Source of the DNA: Euryarchaeota archaeon UBA124
GTDB lineage: Archaea; Thermoplasmatota; Poseidoniia; Poseidoniales; Poseidoniaceae
Assembly: GCA_002502215.1 (NCBI GenBank)
Contig: DAPT01000124.1
Coordinates: 1 to 8,265 of the forward strand
DNA length: 8,265 nt
Direction: 5' to 3'
In this document: one piece after another, positions 1-6,704 of the stretch
Position numbering within the stretch: position 1 is the first letter of the stretch
Layout of the letters: each line of letters starts with the position of its first letter
Notes under the pieces: model-generated
Told to the model about the DNA's origin: nothing
Database searches by the model: none
The model's input: the letters and a program-made list of their open reading frames with translations, nothing else
Position numbers and translations under genes: made by a program

Positions 1-212
1 GTCGTATCTTGACCAACGAAGATTTCATTTCGGCACGTCGGGTTGCACTGGGTTTCTTTCGGTGAAGTAATAGCAACGAGTTCAGCATCAGCACCGTTTC
101 GGGCGCCTGTGTCCTCAATTACTTCGTTTGTTTCTAATTGTGTGATGTCAATGTTCGCCATTAGACTAGCAACCAATAACAGCACGAGCATTACAGGGGT
201 AATTTTTCTCAT
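1..212 (-). CDS. Secreted protein of unknown function, 5' part only
   Basis: Reading the minus strand from the ATG at 212 gives an open frame of 70 complete codons that continues past the left edge. The product begins MRKITPVMLVLLLVASLMAN, a short basic N-terminus followed by a hydrophobic core of about 15 residues, which is a Sec-type signal peptide or N-terminal anchor. An acidic, low-hydrophobicity stretch follows, then a segment with two closely spaced cysteines (CNPTC, about residues 58-62), which could form a disulfide outside the cell. The start is well supported: GGAGG lies 7 bases upstream and a TATA-like element lies further upstream. The downstream domain is outside the window, so no function can be given. 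It is co-oriented with the ABC permease upstream of it, but a T-rich stretch and its own promoter suggest separate transcription. Confidence 0.8.
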   Translation of the reverse strand, partial: MRKITPVMLVLLLVASLMANIDITQLETNEVIEDTGARNGADAELVAITSPKETQCNPTCRNEIFVGQDT

Positions 213-219
213 GTCATAT

Positions 220-224
220 CCTCC
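220..224 (-). promoter_or_regulatory. Shine-Dalgarno motif of the secreted-protein gene
   Basis: The minus strand reads GGAGG followed by 7 bases and then the ATG at 212. This is one of only two strong SD motifs in the window, so this gene appears to have a leadered mRNA, unlike several of its neighbours. It decides the start at 212 over the ATG at 217, which is in another frame. Confidence 0.75.
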
Positions 225-258
225 AATATGGGCGGTATCTCGCCCTACGAGAAATGAC

Positions 259-268
259 GTATATATAC
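259..268 (-). promoter_or_regulatory. TATA-box candidate for the secreted-protein gene
   Basis: GTATATATAC is a perfect 10-base palindrome of alternating pyrimidine/purine and resembles an archaeal TATA box. Counting about 25 bases downstream on the minus strand puts transcription start near 235-240, leaving a leader of about 25 bases that contains the GGAGG motif. Being symmetrical, it does not itself fix direction; the gene arrangement does. Confidence 0.6.
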
Positions 269-297
269 TATGGGTGGGAATATAATAGAAATCTCAT

Positions 298-310
298 ATA
301 AAAATAAAAA
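298..310 (-). terminator. T-rich terminator after the ABC permease gene
   Basis: On the minus strand, 37 to 49 bases past the permease stop codon, the sequence reads TTTTTATTTTTAT. Archaeal RNA polymerase terminates at such oligo-T tracts without needing a hairpin, and no hairpin was noticed here. It lies just before the TATA element of the next gene, as expected for a boundary between two transcription units. Confidence 0.6.
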
Positions 311-346
311 GGAGTCAAAACATTGTACAGCAAGACATCGGACGAC

Positions 347-3300
347 TCAGTTCGCTGAGCGTAATGCCTCTGACGGTTCGATCTTCGATGCAGCCCTCAC
401 AGGAGAGAACGTCGCAAGGTAAACCAATACAGCTCCACCAAGAGCGACCCATAATACCGTTGACCAAGGCAGGACGAGAACAGCTCCTTCTTCCTCCCAA
501 ACAGCAGCGTGCAAGCCAACATGAAACATGAGTGCTACAACGACTCCGTTGAGTATACCCAGCAGCGAAATCCAGCCAATCTCAATGAGGTGAACACGCA
601 TCACCATTCCTTTCGTAAAACCAAGAGCACGCAACATGCCGATGTGTTTCCGGCGTTCGGATACCGAACGATAGGTTACAACCCCAATACCGGCAATTCC
701 GATGATTAATCCAATTGCGAGGTATCCTTCGAACAGTGCAAGAATGGAGAGCACAAGTGCTTGGATGAGCGCAACGTCTTCTGCAATCAAGGATACATCA
801 ACGCCCTCCTTTTCCAAATCAAGGCGCAGGTTTTCGGCTAATTCCGTTGCTGCCTCTCTTTCAGAGGCTGACTTGCCTGCGGCGGAGAAATAGCGCACTT
901 CATCGGATTCAAAACCTTCAGAGGCACGACTATTCTCTGAAACAGAAACGTAGACTCGGGTAAGAGAACCATCGTACTGCTCGATAACTGGCTCAGATGG
1001 CATCCAAACGCCTGCTGAAAACAGATACGAGGATTGTTCGAGGATACCCCCAACAACCATTTCCCGACGATGGCTTGGTTGTTGTGCATCGATGATTGTA
1101 ATGTTCTCGCCAACCAAAACTGAGAACACGCCAACACTGGCTCCGTCGATTGAGGATTCTAGGCCGAAGGATGCATCGACAAAAACAACGTCTCCACGTT
1201 GTAACATTGTCGACCAAGCCTCCTCAGAAGAATCACCAAGAGAATCGTCCCAAATATGGAGAGGGAGTCCACCGTGGCCGGCAAACCCTTCATCAACGCC
1301 TCGGAGTATGTAGGGGGAACGCTCTGCTTCTTCATTTTCGATAAATGCCTGAGTGCGATAAACCCGCCCCACAGCGTCAATACGGTCCGCATCTGCGTGT
1401 TCGAGTTCCCATTCAGAGATCGGACCTTCAAGTTGCAGTGGACGAGATCGTGCTGCGGACAACATCAGCTCGAATTCTCCTTCGGATTCCTCGACAAACG
1501 TACTCGAATAATTTTCAAATTGAAGGGTGTAGCCACTCAAAACAACCACTGAGAAAACGGTTATCGAAAACATACCCATGACTACAGCCGTCCGCAAAGG
1601 TTTGTGGAGAGGGTAGGAAAGAGCAACCGGAACAACTGGTCCACTGCGGAAGGATGCGAGTCGGAGAAGACCCCGAATCATCAAGGGGGCCAGCGATGAG
1701 AGCACAAGAACTCCTGCGAGAACCTGAACCAATCCAATGATGATGAACGAAAATTCATTTGGTGTTAAATCAGCACGCACAGGATCCAAACTTGAGGGTA
1801 ATGCAGTCCATGTGAGAAGGAACACGCCAATGAGACCAATTGTTCTTCGAGGCGCCTCACGGAAGGTCGGTAATGAACCATCGGGTGCACGCTTCGTACG
1901 CAACACAGGCACAATCCAGAACAGGATAGGGCAGAGGAACAACACGACTGAACATCCCAGCACAATCCAAACACTGTGTGCGAGAGCGCCACTGCCAATG
2001 AGGAAAAATCCACCGCTCAGAAGCATGAGTCCCAAAGCACCGATGACGAAAAGATAGAGTGCCCATGGTACGTGTTTTGGTACGCGTTGTGGTACATTTT
2101 TCAAGGCGTGAACAATGATCATTCTTGAGGACCACAGCGAAGAACCGAACATCGTCAACATTGCGATGTGAAAACCCCAAAACCATCCAGCAAGCAACGA
2201 GGAAGAGTCGACATGGAACGAGAAAACGTCGGCTCCTGCACTCGCAAAAACACTGGAAAAACCAATGCCGATCAACCAAGCCAAGCCAACTCCAAGAAGC
2301 GAACCAAATGCACAACCAATCAATGCTGCAATGGAACCCTCAATCATTGCAATGTACCGTAAATCCGCTCTCGTCATGCCAAGAGCGCGAACGGTGGCGT
2401 ACTCTTTCTGACGAACATCGATCAACATTGTAATAATCGTTACAACCAGAAGAATACCAGCTGCGATGGTAAACGATCCAAACACCAAGAACATCGCTGT
2501 CAAGACACCAGAAGACGCTTCTGCCTGTTCGAGAGCATCAAGTTTGACAGCTTGGACAGAAAGAGACAGGTCATCGATTCCCACAAGCAGATCGAGGTGG
2601 GACTCAAGCACACGTTGCTCCTCGGTTGAAACATTGCTAAAGACCAACATTGATCGCTCGTTTTCCTCGGCAGCAGCCAGGAACTCAGCATCGGACATGT
2701 TGACCAATCCGAGAATTACAGGGTCTAAATCTGAAAGGGATGAAAGGCGGTCATCGTCAAGGAAAGATCCATTGATCGTCAAATTCAACGACTCATCCGA
2801 ACCGAATGCATACTGAAACAGACCAGAGGCTGTCATGTTGGGGTTTTCAAGTGTCGAAAGAGGTTGGAGACGTTGTCCGATTCGAAGGTCTCCTTGCTCA
2901 ACGAGCAGTGTTGATGCATCACCATCAAAAGCAAAGAACATTTGTGGGAGAGTTCCGAAGCCACCTGCATCGGAGAGAATGGGCAATCGCATGGAAAGAA
3001 TGTCGCCATTCAAGGTTGATCGCAGAAAGAGGCCACCCTCTTCAATGCACCAAGCATGTGTTTCATTCAAATCAACGCCTAAACCTGGACACACAATCGG
3101 ACTTGATGAGGATGCTGAAGGCCATTCATCAGAATCAATCTCAACAAAGGATTGGTCGATTCCTGCGGTTCGTTTGTAATACGATTCACTGAGAATGCCT
3201 TCAATGCGGAGGTACAGACTCGACTCGTCCTCCATCAGATCCCAATTGAGAATTGTCGAAGGTAAATCGATTGATAGAGGCGTATTTTCTACAGAATCAT

Positions 3301-4852
3301 CATCAAGATTGCCAAACCAAAGAGCAGCCGCTTCCCCACCCTCGATTGCGTACCAGCTCGTTGAATTGGATGCAACAGCGACCATCTCTCTCTCCTCAAT
3401 GATGTAATCTGTTGCATCATCATCCGATGCGTTACCAAGAACAAGGCCATCATCAAATGCTGCAAAACCAAGGCCTCCATCGATGGTGACATCGTTGATG
3501 ATTTCACCGCTTGAAACTCGCCACACCCATGATGTGTTGTTTGACTCATAACCAAACCCTGCCGGCCCCCAATGCCACAACGTTCCACGTTCATGCATCA
3601 CTCCATTGAGATCTCCGTCGGCTAAGGTCAAGAGATTCGATGAGGATGATTCGAGTCCAACCAATGGGACCTGGAGGACTTCCATCATCATCGCTTCCTG
3701 CATCAAGGATGTTTGATTTTCAACCAAACTCTCAACGATCCGTGGCGAGAGGCGACCGAGTCCGTTGGTTGATGCAACTGTGACAGCGTTGCTTTCTGCT
3801 ATCAACTGTAGGCCAGACTCATTGACACCTATGCTTGCATTGAGCGTTCGAGCAATCTCGTCGATAACAGGGGTTACGGCGGAACGCTTTTCCTCCACTC
3901 CATCGAGAGAAATTCGAATTGAGGTTACATTTCCTTCGGATTGCTGCCACTCTTGAGCACTCAATAAATCTGTAAACAAGGCCGGAGACGTGGTCCCAGC
4001 GAGTTGTCCTTGACCGGCCATAGCAACTACTTGATGGATGGTAAAATTCTCTTCAATTCTCTCGACACCGTTCTGGTTACGAACAAACCAGCCAAGCTGA
4101 ATTTCATCGCCAATCCCGACTTCAAGTTCATCTGAAAAGACCTGATTCACAACCACTTGGGGTGTTGCAGAAAACCGATTGATTTCTTCTAAATCAAACC
4201 AAGACAGTCCCTCTTCAGCCGTGCCAATTACCGAACCCTCGTTGTGTTCAAGTGCAAACCATGCGACACTTGGGTCAGCCTTCCCGTCGGGAGTTACAAC
4301 GGATGTCGAAAGAAATCGTCCTGCTTGAATGGAATCGAGTCCTTCCAAGTTAGCCCCTCGTATCTCCTCAACAAGCGATTGAGGCATCTCGGTAACTTGC
4401 CCGACATTGGTATCGAAGCCCGATATGAACACGTCTGTGTCGCCCCAAGCTGCATCGACCTCTTCGCGTACCGTCTGATCGAGAGAATCACCAACAATAA
4501 GCGAAGATGATACAATCGCCGATCCGATCATTAAACCGGCCATTAACAACGCAGCTTGACGCTTTTTCCGATTGAGTTGCTGCCATGCCAGTCGAAAAGC
4601 GAGCAGTCGCCTCGAGGACATGAGGGCTTGAATACCGAGCAAACTTACTAACCCAAACATGAGCCCACCCACAAAGGAAAGCGTGCTCGAATACTCGAAC
4701 CATGTCAGTATGAAATACGTAAGAAGGCCATCAGCTACTGGCGTTAGAACAATGAGGAGACGTGCGTTCAATGAACACTCTCTTCGTAAACCGAAAACTG
4801 TTGCGAGCGCTCCAATGGAAAGCAGGAACGCCAACAGCAGAGCAAGGAACAA
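347..4852 (-). CDS. Giant FtsX-like ABC transporter permease (MacB/LolCE type) with large exported domain
   Basis: This is the membrane subunit paired with the ATPase encoded just upstream. The 1501-residue product shows about 15 likely membrane helices. Three extra helices (about 3-22, 31-50, 59-77) precede a basic cytoplasmic stretch (RRLLAFR..., NRKKR at 94-98) and the typical first MacB helix (102-122, leading to VGDSLDQT). An exported domain spans about 123-780. The first FtsX bundle follows (784-905, with cytoplasmic YATVRALGMTRADL at 818-831), then linker helices (931-1057), a second MacB-type helix (1088-1108), a second exported domain (1109-1356) and a second FtsX bundle (1362-1482, with HIGMLRALGFTKGM at 1403-1416). 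It ends PSEALRSAN, close to the usual FtsX-family C-terminus. Family members energise export, lipoprotein release or extracellular signalling by mechanotransmission; the substrate here is unknown. The start is TTG, chosen because GAGGAG lies 5 bases upstream and the ATPase stop is 2 bases away. Confidence 0.9.
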   Translation of the reverse strand: MFLALLLAFLLSIGALATVFGLRRECSLNARLLIVLTPVADGLLTYFILTWFEYSSTLSFVGGLMFGLVSLLGIQALMSSRRLLAFRLAWQQLNRKKRQAALLMAGLMIGSAIVSSSLIVGDSLDQTVREEVDAAWGDTDVFISGFDTNVGQVTEMPQSLVEEIRGANLEGLDSIQAGRFLSTSVVTPDGKADPSVAWFALEHNEGSVIGTAEEGLSWFDLEEINRFSATPQVVVNQVFSDELEVGIGDEIQLGWFVRNQNGVERIEENFTIHQVVAMAGQGQLAGTTSPALFTDLLSAQEWQQSEGNVTSIRISLDGVEEKRSAVTPVIDEIARTLNASIGVNESGLQLIAESNAVTVASTNGLGRLSPRIVESLVENQTSLMQEAMMMEVLQVPLVGLESSSSNLLTLADGDLNGVMHERGTLWHWGPAGFGYESNNTSWVWRVSSGEIINDVTIDGGLGFAAFDDGLVLGNASDDDATDYIIEEREMVAVASNSTSWYAIEGGEAAALWFGNLDDDSVENTPLSIDLPSTILNWDLMEDESSLYLRIEGILSESYYKRTAGIDQSFVEIDSDEWPSASSSSPIVCPGLGVDLNETHAWCIEEGGLFLRSTLNGDILSMRLPILSDAGGFGTLPQMFFAFDGDASTLLVEQGDLRIGQRLQPLSTLENPNMTASGLFQYAFGSDESLNLTINGSFLDDDRLSSLSDLDPVILGLVNMSDAEFLAAAEENERSMLVFSNVSTEEQRVLESHLDLLVGIDDLSLSVQAVKLDALEQAEASSGVLTAMFLVFGSFTIAAGILLVVTIITMLIDVRQKEYATVRALGMTRADLRYIAMIEGSIAALIGCAFGSLLGVGLAWLIGIGFSSVFASAGADVFSFHVDSSSLLAGWFWGFHIAMLTMFGSSLWSSRMIIVHALKNVPQRVPKHVPWALYLFVIGALGLMLLSGGFFLIGSGALAHSVWIVLGCSVVLFLCPILFWIVPVLRTKRAPDGSLPTFREAPRRTIGLIGVFLLTWTALPSSLDPVRADLTPNEFSFIIIGLVQVLAGVLVLSSLAPLMIRGLLRLASFRSGPVVPVALSYPLHKPLRTAVVMGMFSITVFSVVVLSGYTLQFENYSSTFVEESEGEFELMLSAARSRPLQLEGPISEWELEHADADRIDAVGRVYRTQAFIENEEAERSPYILRGVDEGFAGHGGLPLHIWDDSLGDSSEEAWSTMLQRGDVVFVDASFGLESSIDGASVGVFSVLVGENITIIDAQQPSHRREMVVGGILEQSSYLFSAGVWMPSEPVIEQYDGSLTRVYVSVSENSRASEGFESDEVRYFSAAGKSASEREAATELAENLRLDLEKEGVDVSLIAEDVALIQALVLSILALFEGYLAIGLIIGIAGIGVVTYRSVSERRKHIGMLRALGFTKGMVMRVHLIEIGWISLLGILNGVVVALMFHVGLHAAVWEEEGAVLVLPWSTVLWVALGGAVLVYLATFSPVRAASKIEPSEALRSAN
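2067..2102. repeat. Three 12-base units within the permease gene (VP tetrapeptide repeat)
   Basis: Plus-strand units GGTACGTGTTTT, GGTACGCGTTGT and GGTACATTTTTC follow one another directly. On the coding strand they give the tetrapeptides NVPQ, RVPK and HVPW (about residues 919-930), in a basic cytoplasmic linker between two membrane helices of the permease. The unit is in phase with the reading frame, so it looks like a small internal duplication tolerated in a flexible loop. Confidence 0.55.
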
Positions 4853-4854
4853 GT

Positions 4855-5547
4855 CTACTCCTCCTCAGTGGATTCCTCAATAAACCGACCATCCGACATC
4901 TGTCGGATTGCGTCGCATTGTTTTGCAATCGACTCATCGTGAGTCACAATCAGGAATGTTGTGTTCCCAACGTTGCACAACGTTCGAAGTAAACGTATGA
5001 TTGAACCCGACGTGTCAGCGTCAAGATTGCCTGTGGGTTCATCGCAGAGAACAATCGTAGGGCGATGAACAACTGCTCGAGCGATGGCAACACGTTGTTG
5101 TTGTCCACCGGATAACTCGGCAGGACGATGTTCCAGTCGGTCTCCAAGCCCAACTGCATTCAAAGCTTTGGCTGCCTCTTGGCGGGCCTCACTGGCGGGC
5201 GTACCTTGAATCAGCAACGGCAATTCGACGTTCTCCAATGCGGTCATCACTGGGAGAAGGTTGAATTCTTGGAAAATGAAACCCATGTGCTTACCACGAA
5301 CACGCGTTCGTTCATCGTCGGTTGAACCATACAGGTTCTCGTCATTGATTCGGACCATGCCTGAATTCGGTTCATCAATACCAGATAAGACGTTGAGCAA
5401 CGTGGTTTTCCCACACCCTGAAGGACCCATGATGGCAACCATCGAACCCTGCTCGATTGAGAGTGAAACATCCTGTACCGCATGGATAACCGACTCGCCT
5501 GACTCGTACAATTTCCACAGCCCTTCAGCTTGCAGTGCGAACGCCAT
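4855..5547 (-). CDS. ABC transporter ATP-binding protein (LolD/MacB type)
   Basis: This is a 230-residue nucleotide-binding subunit with every expected motif: Walker A GPSGCGKTT (41-49), Q-loop glutamine in FIFQEFNLLP (Q93), signature LSGGQQQRVAIARA (145-158), Walker B TIVLCDEPTGNLD (164-176) with catalytic Glu170, and H-loop His203 in IVTHD. The FNLLP and DEPTGNLD wording is typical of the LolD/MacB/FtsE branch, which works with FtsX-type permeases, as the next gene confirms. It would sit as a dimer on the cytoplasmic face and drive the permease by ATP hydrolysis. The ATG at 5547 has no SD motif, but a TATA-like element lies about 25 bases upstream, which fits a leaderless mRNA. The gene ends in three GAG codons and TAG, which also form the SD of the permease, so the two are probably translationally coupled. 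Confidence 0.95.
   Translation of the reverse strand: MAFALQAEGLWKLYESGESVIHAVQDVSLSIEQGSMVAIMGPSGCGKTTLLNVLSGIDEPNSGMVRINDENLYGSTDDERTRVRGKHMGFIFQEFNLLPVMTALENVELPLLIQGTPASEARQEAAKALNAVGLGDRLEHRPAELSGGQQQRVAIARAVVHRPTIVLCDEPTGNLDADTSGSIIRLLRTLCNVGNTTFLIVTHDESIAKQCDAIRQMSDGRFIEESTEEE
4858..4866 (-). promoter_or_regulatory. Shine-Dalgarno motif of the permease, inside the ATPase C-terminus
   Basis: The minus strand reads GAGGAGGAG TAG AC TTG. The three GAG codons encode the last three Glu of the ATPase and at the same time form a strong SD motif 5 bases from the TTG start of the permease. This decides the unusual TTG start and implies coupled translation of the two subunits. Confidence 0.75.
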
Positions 5548-5566
5548 AAGGAACCATACGGCTGCG

Positions 5567-5576
5567 TATTGATAAA
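5567..5576. promoter_or_regulatory. Single TATA-like element between divergent ATPase and moaD genes
   Basis: TATTGATAAA on plus, TTTATCAATA on minus, is the only AT-rich element in the 50-base gap between the ATG at 5547 (minus) and the ATG at 5598 (plus). Its centre is about 25 bases from both starts, the spacing expected for leaderless archaeal transcripts. The minus reading (TTTATC) is the better TATA match, so use for both directions is an inference. Confidence 0.5.
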
Positions 5577-5597
5577 CTACCGCATCGACCTTTGTCC

Positions 5598-5840
5598 ATG
5601 TCCGAAGGATACGTACGTGTCATCGCATTCGGACCAATCGCAGAAGCCATTGGTTCACGAACTTCAAAGGTTGAATGGCGAGAGAACCTCAGCATCGAAG
5701 AAATTGTCCTCGAATTGGAGATGGGCCATTGGCTTGGTCAGGGCTTGGCCGTTGCATTGAACGGGGAAAGGTGTCCTTTGGATGTTCACTGCCAACGTGG
5801 TGATGAGGTTGCGCTTCTTCCCCCAGTCTCCGGTGGTTGA
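5598..5840 (+). CDS. moaD: MoaD-family ubiquitin-like sulfur carrier or protein modifier
   Basis: This 80-residue protein starts MSEGYVRVIAFGPIAEAIG and ends LLPPVSGG. The terminal Gly-Gly after PPVSG is the hallmark of MoaD, whose C-terminus is adenylated and thiocarboxylated to donate sulfur to molybdopterin; the length is the family norm. The central ALNGE (53-57) and RGDEVALLPP (68-77) fit the later strands of the beta-grasp fold. In archaea, relatives of this type (SAMPs) also attach to lysines of target proteins through the E1-like enzyme UbaA, so the role may be molybdenum cofactor synthesis, protein modification or both. No moaE or E1 gene is in the window to decide. The ATG at 5598 is preferred to the TTG at 5592 because the TATA-like element lies about 25 bases upstream of it. 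Confidence 0.88.
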   Translation: MSEGYVRVIAFGPIAEAIGSRTSKVEWRENLSIEEIVLELEMGHWLGQGLAVALNGERCPLDVHCQRGDEVALLPPVSGG

Positions 5841-5911
5841 ATCGGTTCAATCCTTGTCGAGCGATGGCAAGTCTTGAAAGCCTCAACGGTTAGGGACACA
5901 TGGGGAACTGC

Positions 5912-6214
5912 ATGGCCTTTAGTCCTGGACCGCTCGAAATCATCATTCTTCTAGGAATCTTCTTTATTCTCTTTGGCGCTGAACGACTTCCAAAGATGGC
6001 GAACGCTCTTGGCCGTTCCAAAGGGGAGTTCCAGAAAGGCCTCTCAGAGGCAACGACAGCAGCAACAATTGCCGATTTAGAAGCCGGCGGCAAGACACAC
6101 GACCAAGTTTTGATGGATCGAGCGAAAGCTGTCGGTATCGACCCAAGCGGTATGGCGGTTGATGAACTCGAAAAGAAAGTCGCTGCCTTGGAATCACTTG
6201 CAGATGAAGAGTAA
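5912..6214 (+). CDS. tatA: Twin-arginine translocase subunit TatA
   Basis: The 100-residue product has the compact TatA layout. A very short N-terminus with SPGPLE precedes one membrane helix (about 7-21, IIILLGIFFIL), the Phe-Gly hinge (F21-G22) and an amphipathic basic helix (about 23-46, with ERLPKMANALGRSKGEFQKG). TatA oligomers form the passage for folded proteins with twin-arginine signals, working with TatC, which is not in this window. Beyond the usual core lies a hydrophilic tail (47-100) whose last part (about 67-98: LMDRAKAVGIDPSGMAVDEL, then EKKVAALESL) looks like a small helical hairpin rather than disordered tail. The start could also be the ATG at 5900, adding MGNC; 5912 is preferred because family N-termini are short and GGGGA lies 5 bases upstream. 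It may be read from the moaD promoter, 71 bases upstream, as no clear TATA element was found. Confidence 0.92.
   Translation: MAFSPGPLEIIILLGIFFILFGAERLPKMANALGRSKGEFQKGLSEATTAATIADLEAGGKTHDQVLMDRAKAVGIDPSGMAVDELEKKVAALESLADEE
6171..6178 (-). terminator. Possible T-rich terminator of nob1 inside tatA
   Basis: Minus strand TTTCTTTT lies 38-45 bases past the nob1 stop and inside the tatA coding region. Because the two genes converge with one base between them, any nob1 terminator has to lie within tatA. The tract is short and partly set by Lys codons, so the call is tentative. Confidence 0.25.
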
Positions 6215-6215
6215 C

Positions 6216-6704
6216 TTAGGCTCGCTTAAGTTTCATCGGTGAACCGCACCGATCGCATACTTTTACATCGTCTTTTTTAGAACGGTGTGCATCGTTGGAT
6301 ACCTCTTCCGTTTGACGGCATCCTATGCATCGAAGGATCCATTTCCATTGTTTCTTCCCTCCAGTTGTAAGAACACCCTCAACGTGAATTCCTGCTTCTC
6401 TCGCTACATTCTTCATGCGGTAATCATCGGTAATCAACTTGGTTTGGTTCGCCATGGCGAGGGCAAGCAGGTCAATGTCCACATCGGAAAGCCTCGGAAG
6501 ATCCCCGGTTTTCGATGCTACATCTTGAACCATCTCCAATTGGTCTGGGCTTGCAGTACGCCAATCCATTTCCAACGTCTCAATAAGCAACCATCGTTGT
6601 TCATCAACACTCGCCAATTCAGTCTGTTGAAGCGTTGATACAATTTGACCGCGGCAACGCTCAATTGGCCAGTTCAGCAGAGCAGAGGTATCGAGAACGG
6701 CCAT
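6216..6704 (-). CDS. nob1: Nob1-type rRNA endonuclease (PIN domain plus zinc ribbon)
   Basis: Nob1 cuts the 3' end of pre-16S rRNA during final maturation of the small ribosomal subunit. The 162-residue product shows an N-terminal PIN domain with the acidic metal-binding set: Asp5 in MAVLDTSALL, Glu42 in LIETLE, Asp76/Asp78 in LSDVDIDLLALA and Asp93/Asp94 in ITDDYRMKNVA. The wording of the last two segments is typical of Nob1. A C-terminal zinc ribbon follows, with Cys126, Cys129, Cys150 and Cys153 (CIGC and CDRC). This combination and length match archaeal Nob1. The frame is open upstream to a TTG at 6767, but the ATG at 6704 puts the catalytic Asp at position 5, as in the family, and leaves no unexplained extension. 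A weak TATA-like TTCTTTACC lies about 25 bases upstream. The stop codon is one base from that of tatA on the other strand. Confidence 0.93.
   Translation of the reverse strand: MAVLDTSALLNWPIERCRGQIVSTLQQTELASVDEQRWLLIETLEMDWRTASPDQLEMVQDVASKTGDLPRLSDVDIDLLALAMANQTKLITDDYRMKNVAREAGIHVEGVLTTGGKKQWKWILRCIGCRQTEEVSNDAHRSKKDDVKVCDRCGSPMKLKRA
6273..6278 (+). terminator. Possible T-run terminator of tatA inside nob1
   Basis: A run of six T on the plus strand begins 58 bases past the tatA stop and lies within nob1, where it is part of the Lys-Lys codons at residues 143-144. It is the first oligo-T tract of six downstream of tatA. A hairpin is not needed in archaea, but the call rests on the tract alone. 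Confidence 0.3.

Noticed and set aside
43..285. Plus-strand open frame of 80 codons
   Set aside because: It overlaps the secreted-protein start and its promoter on the other strand, where SD, TATA and signal peptide all agree. The plus frame has no such support.
509..3407. Many plus-strand open frames of 60-130 codons
   Set aside because: All lie opposite the permease gene, show no recognisable domains, and have arginine/serine-rich compositions expected from reading the antisense of a real gene. The minus-strand frame is continuous and has clear FtsX features.
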